Source: a bacterium (GTDB lineage: Bacteria; Margulisbacteria; Marinamargulisbacteria; SXXA01). Taken from it: a DNA stretch of 8,358 nucleotides. Made by a program: the position numbers and the translations under genes. Below, one piece after another: positions 1-6,901 of the stretch; the stretch's first letter is position 1, and each line of letters opens with the position of its first letter. Location of the stretch: positions 1-8,358 of the forward strand of contig RGUG01000047.1 of the NCBI GenBank assembly GCA_010027915.1, given 5' to 3'. A model generated the notes under the pieces. That model was not told the origin of the DNA, did not search any database, and saw nothing but the letters and a program-made list of their open reading frames with translations.

Positions 1-690
1 AGTGGGGGAGGTGCCATGGCATTTTGGCAAGGGATTCGTGAGATGTCATCGCGTACGTGGTCGGTATTGGGGGCCACTTGCCTCAGCATGCTGGCGTCCT
101 CTATTCCGGCTGTACTGGTTATTTTTTTTGTAAGGGATCGCTTGCATATGCCGGCCTATCTTCCTTTGTTTCTATTGCTTTATTTTATATCTGGTGCGTT
201 GGGGATGCCACTCTGGCAATCGCTTGCTATTCGCTGGGGGGCAGCCCGTGCATGGGCATGGTCCCATGCGGTGGCGTGTGTGGGGTTGGTGGGGGCGTTT
301 TTTTTGGGTTCCGGTGACGGATGGTGGTTTGCCCTGGTGTGTGGGTGTTCGGGAGTGGCATTGGGGGCTGACTTGAGTATGCCACCTGTTTTGTTGGCCC
401 ATCAAACCCATGCAATGGGTCAAACGGATCAGTCGGGCACGCATTATGCATGCTTGGTGTTGGTGGGAAAATTGGCGTTGGCGATGGCATCGGTGGTGGC
501 CTTGCCAATGCTTGAGGCAGCGGGGTTTGTCACACAAGGGGTCAATACCCCACGGACATTGTTGGCTTTGTCGATGGGGTATGCGGTGATTCCGTGCTTG
601 ATCAAGGGGTGTGCGGGATGGTGGGTGTGGCGGTTGGCTGTTCAAACTGATGCATGTGACGCTAAAGGGCCCATTGTTTTGAAGGCGTGA
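1..690 (+). CDS. GPH/MFS_2-family sugar:cation symporter, C-terminal half (5' end outside window)
   Basis: This is a membrane transporter of the major facilitator superfamily, most like the glycoside-pentoside-hexuronide:cation symporters (MelB/MFS_2 type). The frame is open from base 1, so the ATG at base 16 is probably internal and the gene starts before the window. The 229 visible residues contain six hydrophobic stretches, matching TM7-TM12 of a 12-helix protein. Family-like stretches are a helix ending in VIFFVRD, then LFLLLYFISGALGMPLW, then GVALGADLSMPPVLLA, whose acidic residue in a GADL..PP context is typical of GPH proteins. A loop with GTHYACLVLVGKLALA precedes TM11. The family moves a sugar or related solute inward with Na+ or H+; the substrate cannot be read from this half. 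The tail after TM12 is short (about 20 residues) and cytoplasmic. The gene converges on the minus-strand gene that ends at 782. Family assignment is fairly sure, substrate unknown. Confidence 0.8.
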   Translation, partial: SGGGAMAFWQGIREMSSRTWSVLGATCLSMLASSIPAVLVIFFVRDRLHMPAYLPLFLLLYFISGALGMPLWQSLAIRWGAARAWAWSHAVACVGLVGAFFLGSGDGWWFALVCGCSGVALGADLSMPPVLLAHQTHAMGQTDQSGTHYACLVLVGKLALAMASVVALPMLEAAGFVTQGVNTPRTLLALSMGYAVIPCLIKGCAGWWVWRLAVQTDACDAKGPIVLKA

Positions 691-781
691 GGGATTAACC
701 GGATCGTTGCATTGGGCGTACAGGTTTGGTGCGAGCATGCCCATCCCATCTCAGTGGCGAATGGGCTGTATTAAGATGGTT
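691..781. other. Convergent intergenic spacer, no clear terminator
   Basis: This 91-base gap separates the stop codons of two converging genes. The only inverted repeat I see is GCCCAT (739-744) with ATGGGC (761-766), a six-pair stem with a 16-base loop and no T-run on either side. That is too weak to call an intrinsic terminator, so termination here may be Rho-dependent or use a structure I cannot see. Confidence 0.4.
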
Positions 782-3226
782 TCAAGGTTGGGGTCTCGTT
801 TTTGCCATGTAACCGGCTAGTTTATTTATAAATGTATTCAAGTCCATGGGAGGACTGGTGTCGTAACATTCGCGTAAGACGTCTGGATGAGATTCAAAGA
901 ATTCATAAAGAGACACTGGGTTTTGGGGGTTTATTAACGAACTTAGTTGAGGGTTGGATTGATTGTGGGTTAGTTCCGTACTTAATTGACTGATTTCACC
1001 CACTATTTTATGGATGGTTTCCTCCGAATCAAGGCCCCATGTAATGCGCAGGGCGGTGTAGCAATCATTGATATTGGCATGCATAAACCCCCACGACACA
1101 CGTGTGTTGAGCGGGGTGTCAATGCATCGGTGCATCAAATAATGTTCCAATAATACCAAAAGATTGGCTTTTTGTTGGGCTTCAATATCCCACTTAACAT
1201 GGATGCCAATCATGGGAATCAACTCGTCTCTGGGTTGTAATGCCAACGCACCCTCATCAGATAGTCCTGATTCTAATGCAGCGTACGCACGGTTGGTGGT
1301 AGCCAATACATGCTGGACATATTGTTCAATGTCTTGGGAGCAATAGGTGAACAAAAACCAAAAATAGGCTTGGGCATGATCGGATAGCGGGCTACTTTTT
1401 TCACGTTTTTGAATCTGATCGCATAGGGTCTTATAAAAAGGCTGCTCAGGCTGACCTATCACTTGAATCATTCCTCCGGATGACCGATCCAGACCAAATT
1501 GGGCTAATTTGGCCAAACTTAAAAAGGGGATTATCACCAATCTCCCTTCCGTGATATCCGTTTCAAACTCCCTATAAAGGGCATTGATTTCATCTTTTGC
1601 AATGGTGTTGGCGGTGGTATCAATGACCATGGTAAACGGTGTCCTGTCGTTGGCATCTCTTAGTGATAGTTGATGCTTGATGACTGATTGGATATTGTTT
1701 GCTTGGACACTTGGTTGGGTGACTTCATTGGGGTAGTAATCCATTACCAGTATGTCGCATTTGGGTTGTGCCTCAGGATCCGCCATTGACTGGTATGCTA
1801 CCACCTCAAATGCATGGTCATAGGAACTGAGTCGTACCCCGTAATAAGTATCGGAAGCCAATGCTAGGACAGATTTTTCTTGGCCTTTTGATTCTTTTCG
1901 CAGGGCATCCAGGATGACATTGAGGCTGGTCATGGCAAATGGATGCACGGTAATCACTTGCCCTTTATCGCCTGCCCATTGTCGCACGGTATCTTCAAGT
2001 GAGGTGGTTTGGCCTTGATGGGGTAGCAGGGCTAATGTCGCCCATATTTCTTCTGAAAAAAACTCAAGTGATCGGATTTTATCGATATCAGTGGTGCTGT
2101 TAGCGACTGTATGGCATCGTGTTTCAAGGTGGGTCAGCTGATCACACAAGCATGTCATTATAGGGTCCGTTAAAGTGCCTACATGATCATTGCAAAGTGC
2201 CATGACACCCTTTAAAAGTGCAATGGCGTGTTGGGTATGTATCGAGGGGCTCGTTTCTAACTCCTTGACTTGGGTTAATAAGCGACTAATCGATTCATTA
2301 AGTTTAGTCCTCAAATCCTCACTTGGGTTTGAGATGATACCAGCGGAGCCAACAGAGGGTTCGATTCCTAATAAGTCAAGAAAGTGACGTGCATTTTGTG
2401 ATGGGGTGAGCGTTGGATTGATCCATTGTTCAAATGAGCCAAAAATATCATGATGGGTTCCGGTTTCATTTCGGAGGTGTCGCATGGTTGTTCCGGATAG
2501 ATCAATTGCCCAATTCTTTCCTTGATAGCGAATGGTGGCAACGAGGGGCTTATCCTTCAGGGCTTGATTCTTCGAAATTGTTTCGCAGATTGTTTCAATC
2601 GTTGATTGTAAGGTTTCTTGATCTGAGATGGTTGCAAACAATGGACTGAGGTCATAGAACACTGGGGTTGATTCAGTAGGGGGTGTCAGCGACGCGAGCT
2701 GCTCGACTGTGTTGATTTTTATCCGATCAGACGCTTGTTTACCAACATGAATACTTTTTTGGCTTGTCACCAATGTGAATAATGTGTGGGTATGAGATTC
2801 AATTGCTGCAAGTCCATTTTGTTGTTTGATGGTTTTTTCGTGTGTATCCAATGTGCCTCTAAAATAGTGAGATGACTTAGATTCCTGTTGGAGATCAACA
2901 GGCGAGGGCCGTTCTTTGCTTGGATTGCTTGTGATACTGGGTCGATTGGCATTTTTAAACTGAATGGCCATCATGGTGATAAGCCGTTGTCGGGCAATGG
3001 CAGGGTCATGGTTCTCAATGGCCATTATCTGCTCATAGGCACGGGTTAAAAACGAATCCACATCGGTTTGAATGGGTTGAGCGGGTTCGGTTACAGAGAG
3101 GGTGTCCGGAGTGATATCAGTCGTTTTTAATTGTTTGACGGCTTTTCGGCAACTTTTTAATACTTGTTGTACCCCATTCATTTGATCAGTATTCTTCCCA
3201 GGCTGACTATCCGGATGAATTTTCAT
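782..3226 (-). CDS. 814-residue protein with putative fold-type I PLP (aminotransferase-like) C-terminal domain
   Basis: I do not recognise this as a named family. The start is placed at the ATG at 3226 rather than an ATG seven codons upstream, because GGAGG lies 7 bases before it. Residues 1-410 are polar and rich in Thr, Gln, Ser and His, with no signal peptide or membrane segment; residues ~300-400 look mostly helical. Residues ~420-740 resemble a PLP-dependent transferase of fold type I. A helix start at HPFAMTSLN (428-436) is followed by DTYYGV (459-464; Y461/Y462 could stack on the cofactor), then DILVMDYYPN ending at N500, VIDTT with D536, and SLAK with K573 as candidate Schiff-base lysine. 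R581 lies exactly eight residues further, and NTRVSWG gives R709. In aspartate aminotransferase the equivalents are W140, N194, D222, K258, R266 and R386. The usual Tyr at D+3 (Y225) is Ala539 here. A typical enzyme of this fold has about 400 residues, so half of this protein is extra. The gene probably has its own promoter, since 288 bases separate it from rsmH upstream. The domain call is a reading by eye and needs structure-based confirmation. Confidence 0.55.
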   Translation of the reverse strand: MKIHPDSQPGKNTDQMNGVQQVLKSCRKAVKQLKTTDITPDTLSVTEPAQPIQTDVDSFLTRAYEQIMAIENHDPAIARQRLITMMAIQFKNANRPSITSNPSKERPSPVDLQQESKSSHYFRGTLDTHEKTIKQQNGLAAIESHTHTLFTLVTSQKSIHVGKQASDRIKINTVEQLASLTPPTESTPVFYDLSPLFATISDQETLQSTIETICETISKNQALKDKPLVATIRYQGKNWAIDLSGTTMRHLRNETGTHHDIFGSFEQWINPTLTPSQNARHFLDLLGIEPSVGSAGIISNPSEDLRTKLNESISRLLTQVKELETSPSIHTQHAIALLKGVMALCNDHVGTLTDPIMTCLCDQLTHLETRCHTVANSTTDIDKIRSLEFFSEEIWATLALLPHQGQTTSLEDTVRQWAGDKGQVITVHPFAMTSLNVILDALRKESKGQEKSVLALASDTYYGVRLSSYDHAFEVVAYQSMADPEAQPKCDILVMDYYPNEVTQPSVQANNIQSVIKHQLSLRDANDRTPFTMVIDTTANTIAKDEINALYREFETDITEGRLVIIPFLSLAKLAQFGLDRSSGGMIQVIGQPEQPFYKTLCDQIQKREKSSPLSDHAQAYFWFLFTYCSQDIEQYVQHVLATTNRAYAALESGLSDEGALALQPRDELIPMIGIHVKWDIEAQQKANLLVLLEHYLMHRCIDTPLNTRVSWGFMHANINDCYTALRITWGLDSEETIHKIVGEISQLSTELTHNQSNPQLSSLINPQNPVSLYEFFESHPDVLRECYDTSPPMDLNTFINKLAGYMAKTRPQP

Positions 3227-3514
3227 GTGATGGCCTCCATTAGGCATGGCATTAGGGTCCGTATTAACCGATTGCTCGCTTAGTATTCCCTCCTCGTTTG
3301 AGAATGAATCGTTGGATTTATCGGTGCTATCCCATCATTGGTTGTATCGCTTTTTTTGGGGTGTTTTTTTGATTGATTCTCAATACGAATCGGTTGCGGT
3401 GGGTATCTGTGAGGACGTCAGACGTGGTATCCATCATCATGCCAATCTCAAAGACCGTGCAGAGGCGATGGTTCGCTCCCCGGCGACGACCTACTGACTA
3501 GCCATTCACCTTAT
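3227..3514. other. 288-base intergenic region without a supportable gene
   Basis: This gap lies between the stop of rsmH and the start of the 814-residue gene, both on the minus strand. It should contain the downstream gene's promoter, but I see no good paired -35/-10 boxes. It holds two T7 tracts on the plus strand (near 3350-3356 and 3364-3370), a small hairpin GATTC/GAATC (3375-3379 with 3387-3391), and an 8-base inverted pair AACCGATT (3266-3273) and AATCGGTT (3388-3395). An 83-codon plus-strand frame (3246-3497) and a 37-codon minus-strand frame cross it, but neither has a ribosome binding site or recognisable content. The rsmH stop is not followed by a clear hairpin with a T-run. Confidence 0.45.
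3234..3238 (-). promoter_or_regulatory. Shine-Dalgarno site deciding the start of the 814-residue protein
   Basis: On the minus strand GGAGG ends 7 bases before the ATG at 3224-3226, an ideal spacing. The longer alternative ATG at 3245-3247 has no purine-rich site before it, and this GGAGG would lie inside its coding region. The shorter start is therefore preferred. Confidence 0.75.
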
Positions 3515-4456
3515 TTAGGCATCCAACCCCCTTTGATGTAGACCCCACACCCACAACATGAATGGGATAGGCTTATCCCTTATAAGGCCGCTGAACCCCT
3601 TGGTCTTTTTCCTGGCTTTTTGAGGCGGTGTCTTGATTGTGGCGGGTTTTGAGCGGGGATTGGCCGTGATTTCAGCTTGACTGGCTTGAATGACATGTTT
3701 GGTAAGGGCCTTAAAATCAGGGTGGGCATGAAACCCGTGTTTTACCAAACGATCTTCGATTGAATGAAAGGTGATGATGGCCACCCGTCCGCCGATCGGT
3801 AACTGATGATGAACGGCTTGCATCCATTGTTGCAACGCATCCAACTCGTCGTTAATGGCCATACGGACGGCTTGGAATACTTGGGACAAGGTTTTCATCA
3901 TCATCCCACGCGACCCAAATCGATAGGCTGTTTTAACCAATTCAACCAAGTGATGGGTGTGGGTAACCCCCCCTTTTTTTCGTTGCTGGATAATGGCGTT
4001 GACCAATTGCCGGTTGTGAATTAGCTCGCCGTATCGATAAAAAGCATTCGATAAGTCGGTGGCCGTGGCGGTTTGGAGCCAATCGCTTGCCAAACGCCCT
4101 GATTGCGACATTCTCATGTCCAGCGGTGCATTGTGCATAAACGAAAACCCACGGTTTTCATCATCCAATTGCATGCTGCTCATACCCAAATCCGCCAATA
4201 TTTTGGTGGGTTGAAACGGAATCAAGGTGGCAAATGATCTGAAATTCCCTTCCACAATGAGGCATTCGGCGGGCAGTACCTGGCGGCAATGAGCGAGTGC
4301 CACAGGGTCTTGGTCAATGCCGGCAAATTGTGAGGGACCTTCTTGAATCAGGCGCATGGCATGTCCCCCCCATCCCAAGGTGGCATCCAAGACCCGATCG
4401 TCTGGTGTAATCGCCAACAGTTGAATCACTTCTTCAATTAAGACAGGGGTATGCAT
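3515..4456 (-). CDS. rsmH: 16S rRNA (cytosine(1402)-N4)-methyltransferase RsmH
   Basis: RsmH (MraW) uses S-adenosylmethionine to methylate N4 of C1402 in the 16S rRNA P-site region of the small ribosomal subunit. The 313-residue product begins with the family's typical MHTPVLIEEV. It shows the SAM-binding loop DATLGWGGH (24-32), GIDQDP (46-51), DLGMSSMQLDD (89-99) with NRGFSF and LDMRM (112-116), FQAVRMAINDEL (194-205) and FHSIEDRLVK (230-239), so the catalytic core is complete. The family's C-terminal NPRSRSAKLR motif is weakened to NPRSK followed by PATIK (266-275), and about 35 further residues follow it, basic at first and then hydrophobic, where most family members end sooner. The start codon lies inside the end of the upstream phosphatase gene (19-base overlap) and has no Shine-Dalgarno site, so translation is probably coupled. 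Neither mraZ nor ftsL is adjacent, unlike the usual cell-division cluster. Confidence 0.96.
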   Translation of the reverse strand: MHTPVLIEEVIQLLAITPDDRVLDATLGWGGHAMRLIQEGPSQFAGIDQDPVALAHCRQVLPAECLIVEGNFRSFATLIPFQPTKILADLGMSSMQLDDENRGFSFMHNAPLDMRMSQSGRLASDWLQTATATDLSNAFYRYGELIHNRQLVNAIIQQRKKGGVTHTHHLVELVKTAYRFGSRGMMMKTLSQVFQAVRMAINDELDALQQWMQAVHHQLPIGGRVAIITFHSIEDRLVKHGFHAHPDFKALTKHVIQASQAEITANPRSKPATIKTPPQKARKKTKGFSGLIRDKPIPFMLWVWGLHQRGLDA

Positions 4457-5376
4457 TCAAAAATCTGTTGGGCAAGGGGGGCCATTCCTTGGGGGGTGAC
4501 CACCACATCGCCCACTTTGTACTGGGTGGGGTGGGATCGCAATGGGTTGAATAATGGCCCCCATTGGGTTGCCGTGATCAACAGGGGGTGTGTGTGCTGG
4601 GGTGGCCGTAGCCAGCAATCAAATAACGGACGACTGGTAATTAAAGATAAGGGGGCGACAATATCCCAGGCATTCACGTTGGGCATATAAAACACGGTGT
4701 GGCGACCATGTAGGACATCAACCAATGACAATCCCACCGACCCAATTCGCGATCCAATTCCTTGGCAAGTGGCCAGTATTCGTTGATGGGTGTCGTGGGC
4801 GATGGTGTCATGGTCTCGGTATTCGGTGGCAATACAAAGCGGTGTGAGAGTGCGGGGCGAAGCCTGTACGGGGATGGCATGAATCGAGTGGGTGCGGGCA
4901 TCACCCACACAGGCCCCCCACACTTGATGCTCGTCGACGCAGGCCACCAACATCGAGAATCGTGTGGACCGACTCATAAACTGATAGGTGCCATCGATTG
5001 GGTCGATAAACCATACGGGGGCAGTGCCGAGCGGGGTATTTTCAAACTCTTCACCAATGATGTGATGGCATGGAAAATGCCGGCCAATCCAGTGTCGCCA
5101 TAACCATTCCATGCCTTTGTCGACATCCGTGACCCAGTCCATCGGATCCCCTTTACAGGTGGCAATGGCCTGATCTTGGGCCATGACGGCCAATGACATC
5201 ATGATGGGCATTATCGAATTGATGGCCCCCTGTACGTTGTCGAGGGTTGGATGATGCCAGGCGTCTAAGGCACGCCCTGACAAGGGGATGGCGATTCGGC
5301 ACGGAGAGTGGTCGGCCGGCAACCATAGTAAGGAAAGACTTGGTGTGGGCGGGGTCCATTCGTACTGGTATGACAT
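4438..5376 (-). CDS. Inositol monophosphatase-family phosphatase
   Basis: This is a Mg2+-dependent sugar-phosphate or nucleotide phosphatase of the IMPase/SuhB/CysQ/HisN superfamily. The metal-binding motifs are intact. A TDVDKGMEW segment (83-91) precedes GEE (108-110), then comes DPIDGT (125-130), and NAWDIVAP (235-242) supplies the last aspartate, D238. The substrate cannot be told from sequence: inositol phosphate, histidinol phosphate, fructose-1,6-bisphosphate and PAP enzymes share these motifs. The product is 312 residues against about 260-270 for most members; the surplus is an N-terminal stretch of about 55 residues rich in Pro, Trp and His. An in-frame stop lies 12 bases upstream of the ATG at 5376, so that is the first possible ATG. 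M56 (ATG at 5209-5211) would give a normal-length 257-residue enzyme. Neither start has a strong Shine-Dalgarno site. The gene is first in a two-gene unit, and its last codons overlap rsmH. Confidence 0.88.
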   Translation of the reverse strand: MSYQYEWTPPTPSLSLLWLPADHSPCRIAIPLSGRALDAWHHPTLDNVQGAINSIMPIMMSLAVMAQDQAIATCKGDPMDWVTDVDKGMEWLWRHWIGRHFPCHHIIGEEFENTPLGTAPVWFIDPIDGTYQFMSRSTRFSMLVACVDEHQVWGACVGDARTHSIHAIPVQASPRTLTPLCIATEYRDHDTIAHDTHQRILATCQGIGSRIGSVGLSLVDVLHGRHTVFYMPNVNAWDIVAPLSLITSRPLFDCWLRPPQHTHPLLITATQWGPLFNPLRSHPTQYKVGDVVVTPQGMAPLAQQIFECIPLS

Positions 5377-5479
5377 CTCGAAAGTGTATCAGATAGGCTC
5401 TGCATTTGGGTAGTAAAGATTGGCTTGGTATGGGCACAATAGATCCCGGTAAGGTGGTTGACGAAAGACTGGGCAGGGT

Positions 5480-5508
5480 GTTGTATCGCATGATCCAAGA
5501 GATGGCAA
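5480..5508 (-). promoter_or_regulatory. Candidate sigma70-type promoter for the phosphatase-rsmH unit
   Basis: Read on the minus strand, TTGCCA (5503-5508) matches five of six bases of TTGACA. A 17-base spacer then leads to TACAAC (5480-5485), which matches four of six of TATAAT. It would give a 5' leader of roughly 95 bases. The match is plausible but not strong. Confidence 0.3.
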
Positions 5509-5564
5509 GTTTGAGGTGTACAAATTAAACATAATGGGATACATTTGAGCCAAACAGTGACCTA

Positions 5565-5591
5565 TTGATGGTGTTACCTCTTATACATTAT
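5565..5591 (+). promoter_or_regulatory. Candidate promoter for the S1-trpBA unit
   Basis: TTGATG (5565-5570) and CATTAT (5586-5591) each match four of six consensus bases, with a 15-base spacer, slightly short. An alternative -10 box, CATAAT (5530-5535), matches five of six but has only a poor -35 partner. Either would leave a leader of about 80-135 bases before the S1 start. Confidence 0.22.
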
Positions 5592-5663
5592 GTGGGGGCG
5601 TTTCGTTGGCGCGGGTTTAGCGGTTTTGGGGTAAGCATTTATGTCAAATACAGGTTGTTGATC

Positions 5664-5670
5664 AAGGAGG
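5664..5670 (+). promoter_or_regulatory. Strong Shine-Dalgarno site of the S1 gene
   Basis: AAGGAGG lies 4 bases before the ATG at 5675. It is the strongest ribosome binding site on the plus strand of this window and fixes the S1 start. It also probably drives translation of the coupled trpB gene downstream. A strong site on an S1 gene is notable because the S1 gene of E. coli is known to lack a strong one. Confidence 0.8.
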
Positions 5671-5674
5671 CTCT

Positions 5675-6901
5675 ATGATTGAAGATGCAGTGACCGACGG
5701 TGCGGGACAAATGGTGCCCGACAAACAATATGATGCCCATCATCTTGAAACAGTGATCGATGATAACGATTTGTTTCAAGATGCCATGATGGATGACACG
5801 TTTCAACGTCATATGGAGAGTTTGGATATCGATTTCCAAGAAGGGGACATCGTGCGAGGTGTGGTGCGTCGCATTGAAAAAAGTGGGGTATTTGTTGATA
5901 TTTCACATAAATCTGAGGGGTTTGTGGCCAATGTTGAATTTAGTGCCGATCCCCATGTGATGCCGTCGGATGTGGTGTCCACTGGTGACGATGTTAATGT
6001 CATGATCATTAAGTTAGAGAGCAAAGAGGGTTATACCTTGTTGTCTCGCAAGCGGGCTGAGTTTGAGTTGGCGTGGGCCGCATTATCCAAGGCGGCTAAA
6101 ACCCGGGAAGCCGTCACCGTTCGTGTAACGTCTAAAGTTGAAGGTGGCTTGGTGGTGTCTTTTTCAGGGATTAAAGGGTTTATTCCCACGTCTCAGGTTT
6201 TAAAAGAGTTTGAGGGCAACTTGGATCAGTGTATCGGCACTGATTTGGAAGTGGGGGTGTTGCAAGTCGATCGAAAGCGGCGAAAAGTTATTTTTTCTAG
6301 TCGCATTGTAAGGCCTAAAACCCACCGTGAAGACATGTTGCGTATTCTTGAAACCATTGAAACGGGTCAAACCAAAGAGGGGCGTGTGACCAGTATCAAA
6401 GATTTCGGTGCCTTTGTGGATATTGGTGGGGTGGAAGGGTTGGTCCATATTTCAGAAATGTCGTGGTCACGCATTGCCCATCCTTCTGACATGGTAGAGC
6501 CGGGTCAAACGGTCAAAGTGTTTGTGTTGGGTGTGGACCGTGAAAATGGCAAGGTCTCGCTGGGCATGAAGCAACTAGAGGCCGATCCTTGGGCGTCCGC
6601 AGCTGAAAAATATTCGGTGGGTGATGTGGTAGAGGGCGATGTGACCCGGCTGGTTACCTTTGGGGCCTTTGTTCGTATGTCACAAAACCTGGAGGGTTTG
6701 GTCCATATTTCTGAGTTGTCACCCCACCGGGTAGCCCAAGTGAGCGATGTGTTACGAGTGGGGGATCGGGTGAAGGTCAAAATCATTAAGTTGGTTCCCA
6801 ATGAGCAGCGCATTGGGCTGAGTATCAAAGCCCTGTCTCAATCATCCGAAGAGGCTTCCACGGCATCTGCCTCAGAAGAAAACGCCGCCCCCTCCGAATG
6901 A
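5675..6901 (+). CDS. rpsA: 30S ribosomal protein S1, four S1 domains
   Basis: S1-family RNA-binding protein, which in ribosomes helps bind and unfold mRNA on the small subunit. The 408 residues hold four S1 (OB-fold) domains at about 54-126, 143-210, 231-299 and 315-385. Domains 3 and 4 carry the most typical signature, [19 protein letters not shown] and [18 protein letters not shown], with conserved Gly and Phe. Domain 1 is divergent ([15 protein letters not shown]) and domain 2 more so ([15 protein letters not shown]). Such divergent leading repeats are usual in bacterial S1, where the first two bind the ribosome. The first 53 residues are an acidic leader rich in Asp and Glu; the C-terminal tail after ~387 is Ser/Glu/Ala-rich and probably disordered. 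E. coli S1 has six domains, while four-domain forms occur in several other phyla. The stop codon overlaps the start of trpB in the arrangement ATGA. A regulatory S1-domain protein rather than a true ribosomal one cannot be fully excluded. Confidence 0.92.
   Translation: MIEDAVTDGAGQMVPDKQYDAHHLETVIDDNDLFQDAMMDDTFQRHMESLDIDFQEGDIVRGVVRRIEKSGVFVDISHKSEGFVANVEFSADPHVMPSDVVSTGDDVNVMIIKLESKEGYTLLSRKRAEFELAWAALSKAAKTREAVTVRVTSKVEGGLVVSFSGIKGFIPTSQVLKEFEGNLDQCIGTDLEVGVLQVDRKRRKVIFSSRIVRPKTHREDMLRILETIETGQTKEGRVTSIKDFGAFVDIGGVEGLVHISEMSWSRIAHPSDMVEPGQTVKVFVLGVDRENGKVSLGMKQLEADPWASAAEKYSVGDVVEGDVTRLVTFGAFVRMSQNLEGLVHISELSPHRVAQVSDVLRVGDRVKVKIIKLVPNEQRIGLSIKALSQSSEEASTASASEENAAPSE

Larger units (their letters stand above)
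5377..5674. other. Divergent promoter region between the phosphatase-rsmH and S1-trpBA units
   Basis: This 298-base region separates two divergent transcription units and contains no convincing gene. It is AT-richer around 5510-5595 than the flanking coding sequence and holds candidate promoters in both directions, listed separately. I found no riboswitch, T-box or leader peptide with tandem Trp codons upstream of the S1-trpBA unit, although attenuation of trp genes is common elsewhere. Confidence 0.55.

Noticed and set aside
172..744. 190-codon minus-strand frame opposite the transporter gene
   Set aside because: It is His/Pro/Gln-rich antisense to a clear six-helix membrane protein and has no start site; it is a by-product of the G/T-rich coding strand.
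739..766. Possible bidirectional terminator hairpin between the first two genes
   Set aside because: Only six pairs with a 16-base loop and no T-run on either strand.
3245..3247. Upstream ATG as the start of the 814-residue protein (would give 821 residues)
   Set aside because: The downstream ATG at 3226 has GGAGG at ideal spacing; the upstream one has none.
3350..3370. T-rich tracts as an intrinsic terminator
   Set aside because: No GC-rich stem precedes them on the plus strand, no plus-strand gene ends there, and on the minus strand they are A-tracts.
3246..3497. 83-codon plus-strand open frame in the gap between rsmH and the 814-residue gene
   Set aside because: It has no ribosome binding site, overlaps the start region of the minus-strand gene, and its composition resembles no family I know.
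4762..5103. 113-codon plus-strand frame opposite the phosphatase gene
   Set aside because: The opposite strand carries intact GEE, DPIDGT and TDVD motifs in exactly this region, so this is an antisense shadow.
5377..5674. Trp leader peptide or T-box controlling the trp genes
   Set aside because: I find no short frame with adjacent Trp codons and no T-box-like conserved box in the leader, and the first gene of the unit is S1, not a trp gene.
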